Source: Vreelandella arcis (GTDB lineage: Bacteria > Pseudomonadota > Gammaproteobacteria > Pseudomonadales > Halomonadaceae). Taken from it: DNA of 64,000 bases. Under the pieces are notes generated by a model. That model saw only the letters and a program-made list of their open reading frames with translations. It had not been told where the DNA came from and ran no database searches. The stretch is from assembly GCF_900103865.1 (NCBI RefSeq), contig NZ_FNII01000001.1:62001-126000 (forward strand). Reading direction: 5' to 3'. The position numbers and the translations under genes are program-made. Of this stretch, positions 1-7,726 are shown piece by piece (position 1 is the stretch's first letter; every line of letters starts with the position of its first letter).

Positions 1-1104
1 TTGCATGATGACAAGGCAGAAATGATCTGTGCGCGACATATCATCCTTGCCACAGGAGCCATGGAGCGGCCAATGCCAATACCTGGTTGGACATTGCCAG
101 GGGTCATGACAGCAGGAAGTGGTCAAATATTGCTCAAGAGTGCCGGGGCCGTGCCCCAGGCTCCAGTCGTATTAGCCGGCTGTGGCCCCTTATTATTGCT
201 GCTAGCCACTCAGTATCTTCGCGCAGGTGTCGAGATAGCGGCCATTCTTGATACTACGCCACGGAATCGATATCGCGCCGCTCTTAAGCACACTCCCGGT
301 GCGTTACGTAATGCCAGCACCCTATTAAAGGGGGTGGGACTCTTACGTGAACTACGTCGTGCAGGTGTTCGCCACATTAAAGGCGTAAGCGCTCTGCGCG
401 CCGAAGGTAGTGGTCAGTTGGAGCGCGTTTTATGGAAGCAACAGGGCGATGATAATTGGCAGACACTTGAAACGCCTACCTTGCTGCTTCATCAAGGCGT
501 TATCCCCAATACCCAAATCACTCGGGCGGTGGATTGCCACCATGAGTGGGATGAGCAGCAATTATCTTGGAGGCCACGTCTGGATGAGTGGCTGAGCACC
601 GATATCCCAGGTATTGCCGTAGCGGGTGATGGAGGCGGTATCGTAGGAGCCAAGGCCGCGGCCATGCAAGGTCAATTAGCGGGCCTGGGGGCTGCCCTGG
701 CGCTAGATAAATTAACCTTGGCAAACAGTACTGAACGCGCCCAACCAATTCGTAAAGCACTAGCGCGTGACACTGCTATTAGGCCTTTTCTCGATGTGTT
801 GTATAGACCTGCAAAACAATGGCGTTTACCCGATGACGATACGCTAGCCTGCCGGTGCGAAGAGGTAACCGGCGGAGAAATCCGGCGTATGGCCGAAATG
901 GGCTGCCGAGGGCCCAACCAAACTAAGTCGTTCACTCGTTGTGGCATGGGGCCGTGTCAAGGCCGTATGTGCGGTATTACCGTGAGCGAACTGCTGGCAG
1001 ATGCCAATCAGCAGAGTGTTGAAGAGACCGGCTATTACAGGCTGCGACCACCTTTCAAACCGATCACCCTCGGACAGCTTGCAAAGGCGGCGGAGGAAGG
1101 CTGA
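1..1104 (+). CDS. FAD/NAD(P)-binding oxidoreductase with C-terminal [2Fe-2S] domain (HcnB / opine oxidase subunit A-like), 5' end outside window
   Basis: The reading frame is open to the window edge, so the N-terminal FAD-binding motif is missing; the first visible residues already belong to a Rossmann-type flavoprotein (ATGAMERPMPIPGW, then a second dinucleotide fold VVLAGCGPLLLLLA). The C-terminus has a cysteine cluster, CRCEEVT followed by CGMGPCQGRMC, typical of the BFD-like [2Fe-2S] domain of HcnB, opine oxidase A and hydroxyproline dehydrogenase alpha subunits. It overlaps the next FAD oxidoreductase by one base (TGATG), so the two are translationally coupled and probably form a heteromeric amine or amino-acid dehydrogenase feeding the respiratory chain. 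The substrate cannot be read from sequence. No HcnA-like small ferredoxin subunit is in view; it could lie upstream. Confidence 0.85.
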   Translation: MHDDKAEMICARHIILATGAMERPMPIPGWTLPGVMTAGSGQILLKSAGAVPQAPVVLAGCGPLLLLLATQYLRAGVEIAAILDTTPRNRYRAALKHTPGALRNASTLLKGVGLLRELRRAGVRHIKGVSALRAEGSGQLERVLWKQQGDDNWQTLETPTLLLHQGVIPNTQITRAVDCHHEWDEQQLSWRPRLDEWLSTDIPGIAVAGDGGGIVGAKAAAMQGQLAGLGAALALDKLTLANSTERAQPIRKALARDTAIRPFLDVLYRPAKQWRLPDDDTLACRCEEVTGGEIRRMAEMGCRGPNQTKSFTRCGMGPCQGRMCGITVSELLADANQQSVEETGYYRLRPPFKPITLGQLAKAAEEG

Positions 1105-2222
1105 TGTCTCGTCGTGTAGTGGTTGTGGGCGCGGGATTTCATGGTTGCAGTGCTGCGCTGCGATTAAGTAATCAAGGGTATGAGGTCACTGTCATTGATA
1201 AGGCCTATGCCGGTCGCCATGCCTCGGGCGTCAATGCCGGTGGTGTACGTCGGCTCGGCAGGCACCCGGCAGAGATACCGTTAGCGATAGCTGCTTGGGA
1301 ACGCTGGCAGAACATGACGAGTATTGTCGGTGACGATTGTGGGTTTCGTCCTGTTGGGCAAATCAAAGTGGCTGAAAACAATAATGATATGGCCATCCTC
1401 AACGAACGTGAGCGCCAAGTGCAAAACCTGGGGTACCACCATGAAAAGCTTATCAACCGTGATGAGCTACGCAAGCGGCTACCGGCGTTGGCTGGCCATT
1501 GTCCAGGTGGGCTTGCGTGTGATGGCGATGGCTTTGCCAATCCTTATCGCACTGTTACTGCCTGGCGTCGCGAAGCTGAACGCCAGGGCGCCTGCTTCCG
1601 CGAAGGTATCGAGATAACTGATATAGAGCCTAAGGGAAATGGCTGGCGCCTAAGTGGAGGCGAAGAGCATTTTGATGCCGATTTGCTTGTCAATTGTGCT
1701 GGCGCTTGGTCAGGAGAGCTTTGCAAATGGCTTGGAGAACCGGTTCCCCTCACTGCTGAGGCTCCCATGCTAATGATCACTGAGCGACTATCGCCATTTT
1801 TAGGGACAGTAGTGGGCGCCACATCGCGGCCATTATCTTTTAAGCAGTTTGAGAACGGTACTGTTTTGATTGGAGGAGGGGTGTGCGGTGTCGTGGATAT
1901 TGCTCGCCATGTGGCCGAAACCCGCTTGGGTGGGTTGGCGGAGAATGCCGATACCGTCGTCAGCCTGTTTCCGTTCATGAAAGAGGCACGCATCATGCGA
2001 ACCTGGGCAGGCGTCGAAGCAGTCATGCAGGATCACATTCCTGTAATAGGTCTCAGCAGTCAACACGACAATGTTATTCACGCGTTTGGGTTCTCTGCTC
2101 ACGGCTATCAGTTAGGCCCCATTACTGGAGAAATAGTCGCCGATCTTGCCATGGAGCGAGAGCCCAAGCTCCCCATTACTCCTTTTTCTATTCAAAGGTT
2201 TCAAACACCTTGTCCTGAATAG
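1104..2222 (+). CDS. FAD-dependent oxidoreductase, DAO family (HcnC / D-amino acid dehydrogenase-like subunit)
   Basis: A 372-residue protein that starts with a dinucleotide-binding fold (VVVVGAGFHGCSAALRL, residues 5-21) and continues as a DAO-superfamily flavoprotein, with the C-terminal GFSAHGYQLGPITGEIVADL typical of DadA/glycine-oxidase relatives. The family oxidises secondary or primary amines of amino acids to imines. Its ATG overlaps the stop of the upstream 2Fe-2S/FAD subunit and a RidA-family gene follows 42 bp later. This fits a pathway in which the dehydrogenase makes a reactive imine and the RidA protein hydrolyses it. D-amino acid, hydroxyproline or opine-like substrates are all possible. 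Confidence 0.85.
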   Translation: MSRRVVVVGAGFHGCSAALRLSNQGYEVTVIDKAYAGRHASGVNAGGVRRLGRHPAEIPLAIAAWERWQNMTSIVGDDCGFRPVGQIKVAENNNDMAILNERERQVQNLGYHHEKLINRDELRKRLPALAGHCPGGLACDGDGFANPYRTVTAWRREAERQGACFREGIEITDIEPKGNGWRLSGGEEHFDADLLVNCAGAWSGELCKWLGEPVPLTAEAPMLMITERLSPFLGTVVGATSRPLSFKQFENGTVLIGGGVCGVVDIARHVAETRLGGLAENADTVVSLFPFMKEARIMRTWAGVEAVMQDHIPVIGLSSQHDNVIHAFGFSAHGYQLGPITGEIVADLAMEREPKLPITPFSIQRFQTPCPE

Positions 2223-2264
2223 GACGAGTTAACGTACGCCAATTAAGGCAAACTGGAGATTATT

Positions 2265-2609
2265 ATGATTAAACGACATATCCAAACACCTATTATGCAC
2301 CGCGCTGTAGAAGCGAATGGCTTTGTTTTCTTCGGTGGAATAATTGCTGATGATCTTACGCTTGATATGGCAGGCCAAACACGCCAAGTGCTTGATAAAC
2401 TGGAAAGCTATCTAGCCGAAGCAGGTACAGATAATAAGCGAATCGTTACCGCAACTGCTTATGTCTCTGACTTGAATCTCAAGAAAGGTATGAACGATGT
2501 GTGGACTCAATGGTTTGATGCTGACCATCTGCCAGCCCGAGCCACATTAGGCGTTGCTGACCTTGGCGAGAATGTACTTTTAGAATTAGTAGTGACTGCG
2601 GTTAAGTAA
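2265..2609 (+). CDS. RidA family protein (reactive imine/enamine deaminase-like)
   Basis: A 114-residue YjgF/YER057c/UK114 family protein. The conserved segment PARATLGVADLGENVLLEL contains the arginine that binds the carboxylate of imine substrates in active RidA proteins. It is a second, divergent paralogue in this window: the housekeeping ridA lies at 47215-47604. Being the last gene of the FAD-oxidoreductase operon, it probably has a pathway-specific role in clearing the imine product. The ATG at 2265 is preceded by a purine-rich stretch (actggagatt), and a long inverted repeat lies just past the stop. Confidence 0.85.
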   Translation: MIKRHIQTPIMHRAVEANGFVFFGGIIADDLTLDMAGQTRQVLDKLESYLAEAGTDNKRIVTATAYVSDLNLKKGMNDVWTQWFDADHLPARATLGVADLGENVLLELVVTAVK

Positions 2610-2617
2610 TCGCGTAA

Positions 2618-2653
2618 CACTATTGCTGGCGAACTTTTACGCCAGCAATAGTG
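2618..2653. terminator. Perfect 14-bp inverted repeat between convergent genes, probable bidirectional terminator
   Basis: CACTATTGCTGGCG (2618-2631) pairs perfectly with CGCCAGCAATAGTG (2640-2653) around an 8-base loop (AACTTTTA). It sits between the stop codons of the RidA-family gene (+) and rph (-). There is no long T-run on either side, so termination is inferred from the stem strength and the convergent position. Confidence 0.6.
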
Positions 2654-2667
2654 CTTGATTGCTCTAT

Positions 2668-3405
2668 CTAGCCACGAATCCCCAGCGCCTCACGCTGCTG
2701 TTCACGCAACTCATTGCCTGCTTTTTCAGCGAGGTCGAGCATGGCGTTGAGCTCGGCGCGGTTAAAGGCGCCCGCTTCAGCGGTGCCCTGTACCTCAATC
2801 AGCTCGCCGCTTTCGGTCATCACCACGTTCAGGTCGGTGTCGGCTTTGCTGTCTTCCGGGTAGTCCAGATCCAGCACCGGCTCGCCTTTATAAATGCCCA
2901 CGGAAATGGCGCTCACCAGCTGCTTGAAGGGATCCCCTTTGATCTTCTTCTCGCGCTGCAGGTAGCGAATGGCATCCACCAGTGCTACACAGCCCCCGGT
3001 AATCGCAGCGGTGCGGGTGCCGCCATCCGCCTGAATGACATCGCAATCCACGGTAATGGTGAATTCGCCCAACTTCTTCAAATTTACCGACGCGCGCAGG
3101 CTGCGGCCAATTAAGCGCTGAATTTCCAGGGTGCGACCACCTTGCTTGCCGCGGGTTGCCTCACGGCCGCTACGTGAGTGGGTAGCGCGGGGCAGCATGC
3201 CGTATTCGGCGGTGATCCAGCCCTGATTTTTGCCACGCAGCCAGCGCGGCACGCCCGCTTCTACGCTGGCATTACACAGCACCTTGGTATCGCCAAACTC
3301 CACCAGTACGGAGCCTTCCGCGTGGCGGGTGTAATCGCGGGTTAAGCGAATATCGCGGAGCTGGTCGGCTTCGCGACCGCTGGGGCGAACAACATCAGGA
3401 CGCAT
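2668..3405 (-). CDS. rph: Ribonuclease PH
   Basis: A 245-residue protein matching RNase PH from end to end: N-terminal MRPxxRxxDQLR, the RNase PH core with [15 protein letters not shown] and [16 protein letters not shown], then [18 protein letters not shown] and [20 protein letters not shown]. The enzyme trims tRNA 3' ends by phosphorolysis and takes part in RNA quality control. The start at 3405 is supported by a GAGGTG sequence just upstream on the minus strand. It is divergent from yicC, the usual arrangement in Pseudomonas and relatives. Confidence 0.97.
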   Translation of the reverse strand: MRPDVVRPSGREADQLRDIRLTRDYTRHAEGSVLVEFGDTKVLCNASVEAGVPRWLRGKNQGWITAEYGMLPRATHSRSGREATRGKQGGRTLEIQRLIGRSLRASVNLKKLGEFTITVDCDVIQADGGTRTAAITGGCVALVDAIRYLQREKKIKGDPFKQLVSAISVGIYKGEPVLDLDYPEDSKADTDLNVVMTESGELIEVQGTAEAGAFNRAELNAMLDLAEKAGNELREQQREALGIRG

Positions 3406-3550
3406 AGCACCTCACATCAGACTATTGATAAAAACAGTGACCCCATTGTACACGTCAACACAGCGGCTGACGGGTCTATTCAAAGCGGGCCTCTCAACCT
3501 CGTCTGGATCGGGTAGACTGTCCGAAATGCGCGACTAACAGGAATCACGA

Positions 3551-4429
3551 ATGGCCAGCCCACGCCACGTCCACAGTATGACGGCTTTTTCACGCGCCGA
3601 GCACGTCGCCTCCTTCGGTACCTTGCAGGTGGAAATTCGCTCGGTTAACCAACGCTACTTAGAACCGCACTTTCGCCTGCCTGACACTCTGCGCGAGCTA
3701 GAGCCGCTGCTGCGCGATGCCCTGCGCGAGCGCTTAGCACGGGGAAAAGTGGAATGCAGCGTGCGGTTTGACGCCGCTGAGGCCAATCAAGCCCCGGCGG
3801 TAAATAGCCAGAGACTAAAAGATATCGCCGACGCTCTGGCGGCGGTTCAGCAGCAGGTGCAAAGCGCCGTGCCGCCGACTACCCTGGAGCTACTTAACCA
3901 GCCGGGCGTGCTGGAAACCCAGCACCTTGACCAAGAGGCTATCAAAGCTGCTGCCGCCACTTTGTTTGATCAAGCGCTGGACGAGCTGATCGACGCCCGC
4001 GCCCGGGAAGGCGAAAAGCTCGCCGAGATGATTACTATGCGACTTGCGGCAGTCAGCGAGCAGGTGATTACCGTGCGCGGCCTGCTGCCGCAGATCCTGG
4101 AGCGCCAGCGCGCCCAACTGCTGGAGCGCCTGGAAGTCGCCAAGACCGAACTCGACCCGCAACGCCTGGAAGCCGAGTTGGTACTGGTGGCGCAAAAAGC
4201 TGATGTGGATGAAGAACTCGACCGCCTAACCGCACACGTTGAAGAAGTCAGCCGCCAGCTCGCCCAGAAAGGCCCCAAAGGTCGCCGTCTGGATTTCCTG
4301 ATGCAGGAGCTCAACCGCGAAGCTAATACGCTCTCGTCAAAATCTGTCGTAGCGGAGACGACTCGCTGCGCCGTGGAGTTGAAGGTGTTGATCGAGCAGA
4401 TGAGGGAGCAGATTCAAAATATTGAGTGA
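3551..4429 (+). CDS. yicC: YicC family endoribonuclease-like protein; island insertion site at its 3' end
   Basis: A 292-residue YicC/YloC protein: N-terminal MTAFSRAE with EIRSVNQRYLEPHFRLP, then the conserved C-terminal DUF1732 region (KGRRLDFLMQELNREANTLSSKS followed by VELKVLIEQMREQIQNIE). YicC proteins are metal-dependent endoribonucleases acting on RNA, reported to influence small RNA decay in E. coli. The last six codons plus stop (4409-4429) form the left copy of the island attachment repeat. The reading frame is intact, so the island restores the C-terminus on insertion. Its usual neighbour gmk is 39.5 kb away because of the inserted DNA. Confidence 0.95.
   Translation: MASPRHVHSMTAFSRAEHVASFGTLQVEIRSVNQRYLEPHFRLPDTLRELEPLLRDALRERLARGKVECSVRFDAAEANQAPAVNSQRLKDIADALAAVQQQVQSAVPPTTLELLNQPGVLETQHLDQEAIKAAAATLFDQALDELIDARAREGEKLAEMITMRLAAVSEQVITVRGLLPQILERQRAQLLERLEVAKTELDPQRLEAELVLVAQKADVDEELDRLTAHVEEVSRQLAQKGPKGRRLDFLMQELNREANTLSSKSVVAETTRCAVELKVLIEQMREQIQNIE
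4409..4429 (+). repeat. Left attachment repeat (attL core) inside the yicC 3' end
   Basis: A 21-bp segment from CAGATTCAAAAT to ATTGAGTGA encodes the last residues QIQNIE and the stop of yicC. It recurs at 33169-33189 with one difference (CAA to CAG, synonymous for Gln). It lies about 290 bp upstream of a tyrosine integrase gene, as expected for an att core at an island end. Confidence 0.85.
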
Positions 4430-4531
4430 CTTCCAGTTAAATCCAATATCGTGTATTAAATATTGATTTTATTGATATTTTTATAATTTTTTGTCCAGTT
4501 GTGTCCAGCGATATCTAGCTTAAGCCAGCAT

Positions 4532-4611
4532 AAAGTGGGGAGTAGATTGGGGAGTAGGTAGGGCTACTCCCCACAAAATGAGGTAAAATATAAGAATATA
4601 CTCCCCACTTT
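4532..4611. repeat. Nested inverted repeats upstream of the integrase (candidate integrase arm sites)
   Basis: The 13-mer AAAGTGGGGAGTA (4532-4544) is perfectly inverted at 4599-4611, and inside it TGGGGAGTAG (4548-4557) is perfectly inverted at 4564-4573. This gives four copies of GGGGAGTA within 80 bp, two in each direction. A similar GTGGG(T/G)AGTAGA block recurs at 33075-33098 near the right end. Repeated short sites at both ends fit arm-type binding sites of a tyrosine recombinase. The structure could also regulate the integrase promoter, since int starts at 4723. The rest of 4430-4722 is AT-rich with no gene. Confidence 0.6.
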
Positions 4612-4722
4612 CAATAAAAAATCTATATTTTTCATATAGTTGTGTTAATTTCATGATTTTTTATTATTTTAGAAATCAATAGGTTACGGGTGGCTCAGGC
4701 GCAGAGATAGGGAACACGCTAT

Positions 4723-5961
4723 ATGGGAAGCTTTACAGCCCGACGGGTACAAGCATATGTGAAAGATGGCAAGCCAGGCCGCTACAGTGACGGCAATGGC
4801 CTTTACTTCATGATTCCTAAAGGGGGTGCCGCTCCCTACTGGATGCTGCGCTACACGATTAATCGAAAGCGGCGGGAGCTGACTTTGGGTAAATACCCGC
4901 ATGTGTCGTTAGCGGAAGCCCGGATAAAGACAGTCGAAGCTCAGGGTTTGATTCGTGACGGGGTTGATCCCATTGAGGCTCGTAAGCGTGAAGAGCAAAT
5001 CACGATCCGCACGGTCGATGATCTGTTTTTAGATTGGCACAAAGAATTACTAAAGCGGCTGAAGCATCCGGGCATCCCTGAGCGAATTTTTAATAAAGAG
5101 ATCGCGCCGTCCCTTGGTAGCATGACGGTTGATAGCGTTACTCCGATGGATGTTCGCGACATCATCAGAAAGGTCTCAGCAAGCGGGCGCCCTACCATCG
5201 CTAACGATACCCTGATGTATCTTAAGCAGCTGTTTAATCATGCCATCAAACTGGGCTTGCTGACATATAACCCAGCATCGGCTTTTAATGTAAATGACGC
5301 AGGTGGTGTCGAGAAAAGCAGGGATAGAGCGCTTAGCATTGATGAACTCCATCACGTCTTCAAAATCTTCAGAGATAACAACGACAGCTTTAGCCGTGAG
5401 AATTATTTAGCCTGTGCTTTGTTGCTCGTGCTAGGAGTGCGCAAAACGGAGCTGATTGAAGCTCCGTGGACAGAATTCGATTTAGAAAACCAGCGTTGGA
5501 AGCTGCCCAGTGAACGCAGTAAATCGGGAACAGGGCTCATCATCCCGCTCCCGCGCCTTGCCGTCACATGGCTTGAGGAGCTGCATGTACGTGCATGTGG
5601 CTCTCCTTATGTGTTTCCGAATCGCCGAAGCAGCAAACAGCCTTTTATGGGGAAAGACACGCTCAATCGTGCCATTGCCAAGCAGTTTGGTCATGAGGCA
5701 GGAAAAAAGAAGCAGCCAGCGAATAAAATGGGCGAGACACAAATGTTTACGGTCCATGACCTCAGACGTACCTGCCGCAGCTTGCTAGCTGAAGCTGGGG
5801 TGCCTGGTCATGTTGCTGAACGCTGTTTGAATCACAAATTAAAAGGGGTCGAAGGAATTTACGACCGTTATGACTACTTTAAAGAGCGCAAGCAAGCGTT
5901 AGAGAAGGTCGCTTCGTTGGTGTGGCCTATGATTGAAGCTCCTGAGTCCAAGACCTGTTAG
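4723..5961 (+). CDS. Tyrosine recombinase/integrase, P4-like with N-terminal DUF4102 arm-binding domain
   Basis: A 412-residue integrase. The N-terminus (GRYSDGNGLYFMIPKGGAAPYWMLRY, then RRELTLGKYPHVSLAEAR) is the DUF4102 arm-binding domain of P4/CP4-type integrases. The catalytic domain shows the first Arg in LVLGVRKTELIEAPW, H-x-x-R in FTVHDLRRTCRSLL, the following His in CLNHK, and the nucleophilic Tyr in EGIYDRYDYFKERK. It catalyses integration and, with a directionality factor, excision. It is adjacent to attL and reads into the island. The protein appears intact, so the island may still be mobile. Confidence 0.95.
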   Translation: MGSFTARRVQAYVKDGKPGRYSDGNGLYFMIPKGGAAPYWMLRYTINRKRRELTLGKYPHVSLAEARIKTVEAQGLIRDGVDPIEARKREEQITIRTVDDLFLDWHKELLKRLKHPGIPERIFNKEIAPSLGSMTVDSVTPMDVRDIIRKVSASGRPTIANDTLMYLKQLFNHAIKLGLLTYNPASAFNVNDAGGVEKSRDRALSIDELHHVFKIFRDNNDSFSRENYLACALLLVLGVRKTELIEAPWTEFDLENQRWKLPSERSKSGTGLIIPLPRLAVTWLEELHVRACGSPYVFPNRRSSKQPFMGKDTLNRAIAKQFGHEAGKKKQPANKMGETQMFTVHDLRRTCRSLLAEAGVPGHVAERCLNHKLKGVEGIYDRYDYFKERKQALEKVASLVWPMIEAPESKTC

Positions 5962-6133
5962 GGCCAGCCTATAAGGAACCCGCGCAATTTAAGCGTGGCT
6001 GCCATGGCAGACATAGGCTTGGCGGGTGTGTTGCCCTAAACCCTGGAGGCCAAATGCCGAGCATTCAAAATATTAATACCTGTTATGCCGGAGACGCGTT
6101 GTGCCGTTTAGGCCAAAGCAATGAGAGCTAGAA

Positions 6134-6391
6134 TCAATGTCTCATCATTACTTGCTGTTGCAGCCAGGTATCAATTTCTTCCTCTAGCCAAGCAACAGCT
6201 CTTGCTCCAAGCTTGATTTGCTTCGGGAAAGTAGGGTCGTAAGCCGATGATTTTGGATCAAGTTTGCTGTAGATGGTAGATCTGGACAACCCCGTTCTTA
6301 CCTTGACGTCATTGATTCGTAGCATACAGGTAGACGTAAATCCTCCGTGTTTGTATGGCTGAGTGGTGCTGCGGTAGGGCTCGATATTCAT
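6134..6391 (-). CDS. AlpA family DNA-binding protein, likely excision/regulation factor
   Basis: An 85-residue protein with an AlpA-type winged HTH: MLRINDVKVRTGLSRSTIYSKLD, then FPKQIKLGARAVAWLEEEIDTWLQQQ. AlpA and relatives regulate integrases and act as recombination directionality factors in P4-like islands. The start at 6391 is supported by GGAGA seven bases upstream on the minus strand; an internal Met at residue 23 would leave the core HTH alone. It is divergent from a two-HTH regulator with an inverted repeat between them. Confidence 0.85.
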   Translation of the reverse strand: MNIEPYRSTTQPYKHGGFTSTCMLRINDVKVRTGLSRSTIYSKLDPKSSAYDPTFPKQIKLGARAVAWLEEEIDTWLQQQVMMRH

Positions 6392-6409
6392 GAATGTCTC
6401 CAGGTTCTT

Positions 6410-6447
6410 ATGTCACAAAATTAACTGATGTGTTTATATAGTGACAT
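6410..6447. promoter_or_regulatory. Spaced inverted repeat in the alpA / HTH-regulator divergent promoter region
   Basis: ATGTCAC (6410-6416) and GTGACAT (6441-6447) are perfect inverted copies separated by 24 bp of AT-rich DNA that includes TATATA. The 88-bp region between the two divergent genes must hold both promoters. The half-sites are spaced widely enough for two bound proteins, or for one protein with two HTH domains. It is a candidate operator for the regulator at 6480. Confidence 0.45.
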
Positions 6448-6479
6448 TCTAGCCCGATTCTAGACGGAGTCAACTCAAT

Positions 6480-7091
6480 ATGTACGAAACAACACGATTA
6501 GCGATCGCCCTACGGATGGCGCGGGCCGCTTGCCAATGGACCCAGCAAGAGATGGCTGACAGGTTAGGCGTCACAAAAAGCGTCATTACTCGTAATGAAA
6601 AGCCAGATATGGCGATGCGAGCGGATACGCTGGTAAGGCTTGTCTACGTCATGCGGGAAGAGAAGGTAGAAATTGATGTCTTCAGTACGCTTGATTGCGT
6701 CAGGCTATACGCAGAAGGGGAGATGCTTGACGCCATGGCAATGCGCGTGGCCCGTGCAGCACTGAATATCAGCCAACAATCTTTTGCAGACCAGGTAGGC
6801 TTGACCAAGCCGTTAGTGACACGTGGGGAGAGGCCTGATCATAAAATGCAAGAACCCAGGTTTTTTACTATGGCCGATAGCCTTAGAAACCAGGGTATTA
6901 AAATTGATTATGTACCAATCGTCAGTGACCTTACCGTTACCATACAACGACACGCTGTGGAGCTTATTGAAGCGAGATCCGGTAGTTCTGCTTTGCCAGG
7001 TGAGCCAACGCAAGAACTGATTCCGACCAGTTTTGCAGATAAGCTTAGCGGGAAAACTTATAAAAAACATGAAGTTAAAGACAAGGTGTAG
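6480..7091 (+). CDS. Regulator-like protein with two tandem Cro/C1-type HTH domains
   Basis: 203 residues made of two related halves. The first (about 5-65) contains LRMARAACQWTQQEMADRLGVTKSVITRNEKPD; the second (about 80-145) contains MRVARAALNISQQSFADQVGLTKPLVTRGERPD. The halves share the pattern A-R-A-A-x-x-x-(T/S)-Q-Q-x-x-A-D-x-x-G-(V/L)-T-K-x-x-(V/I)-T-R-x-E-(K/R)-P-D, so the protein probably arose by internal duplication. A lysine-rich tail follows. It is divergent from alpA, a position typical of island repressors controlling int and alpA expression. No enzymatic domain is seen. Confidence 0.75.
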   Translation: MYETTRLAIALRMARAACQWTQQEMADRLGVTKSVITRNEKPDMAMRADTLVRLVYVMREEKVEIDVFSTLDCVRLYAEGEMLDAMAMRVARAALNISQQSFADQVGLTKPLVTRGERPDHKMQEPRFFTMADSLRNQGIKIDYVPIVSDLTVTIQRHAVELIEARSGSSALPGEPTQELIPTSFADKLSGKTYKKHEVKDKV

Positions 7092-7309
7092 ATATCGCTT
7101 CGTACATGGTGAGCTTACCCGTGATTGGTTCACAATAAGGGGGAGGCGAGGATGATTTGCGGCAGCTGTTATTTCTATTTTTATCAGTAATGTTTTGATT
7201 TTAATGGCTAAAATCCATATTTTATTTTTTGTTCATGTCGTGTTTTTGTATTTTAAAGCCTGAAGGTATAGAGTAATTCCAGTCATTGCCCAGCTACTGG
7301 AGGCGTTAC

Positions 7310-7726
7310 ATGACCACTCCAACACTCGAGTCACGCATTCGTGACAAAATTCGCAAAAGTCGGCGAATGGTGTTTCTACGTGATGATTTTGCTGCTCTGG
7401 GTGGTTACGACCAAGTTGGACGTGTGCTTCGGCAATTAGAAGCGCAGGGAAGATTAGTACGTATTGGTAAGGGGCTATATGCCAAAGCGCGCCAAAACCG
7501 TATCACGGGTAAGCCAATGATTGCGGCGCCCGGTGGCTTTGATCAAGTCGCCAAAGAGGCATTGAATCGCCTAGGGGTTCAGTGGGAGCCAGCCAGTGCA
7601 GAAAAGGCTTATCAGGCGGGACGCACACAAATTCCCGCGCGAGTGATGGTCAAAGTGAAAGGCCCGTTTCATCGCCAGATTGCCTACGGGAAATATCGCT
7701 TGGGTATTGAGCGTGCTTCAGCATGA
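7310..7726 (+). CDS. DUF6088 / AbiEi-type antitoxin-like regulator
   Basis: A 138-residue protein with an N-terminal winged-helix region (RDKIRKSRRMVFLRDDFAALGGYDQVGRVLRQLEAQGRLVRIGKGLYAKAR), as in AbiEi-like antitoxins and DUF6088 proteins. The ATG at 7310 is chosen because GGAGG lies six bases before it. Its stop overlaps the next start by four bases (ATGA), so it is coupled to the AbiEii-type nucleotidyltransferase. In AbiE systems the antitoxin represses its own operon and counters the toxin without direct binding (type IV). Confidence 0.8.
   Translation: MTTPTLESRIRDKIRKSRRMVFLRDDFAALGGYDQVGRVLRQLEAQGRLVRIGKGLYAKARQNRITGKPMIAAPGGFDQVAKEALNRLGVQWEPASAEKAYQAGRTQIPARVMVKVKGPFHRQIAYGKYRLGIERASA

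Noticed and set aside
1-2222. Hydrogen cyanide synthase (HcnBC)
   Set aside because: The two FAD subunits resemble HcnB/HcnC, but the same pair occurs in opine and hydroxyproline oxidases, no HcnA is seen, and a RidA-family gene follows, so the name is not justified.
4409-4429. tRNA-gene attachment site, usual for P4-like integrases
   Set aside because: No tRNA gene lies at either end; the repeat is coding sequence of yicC.
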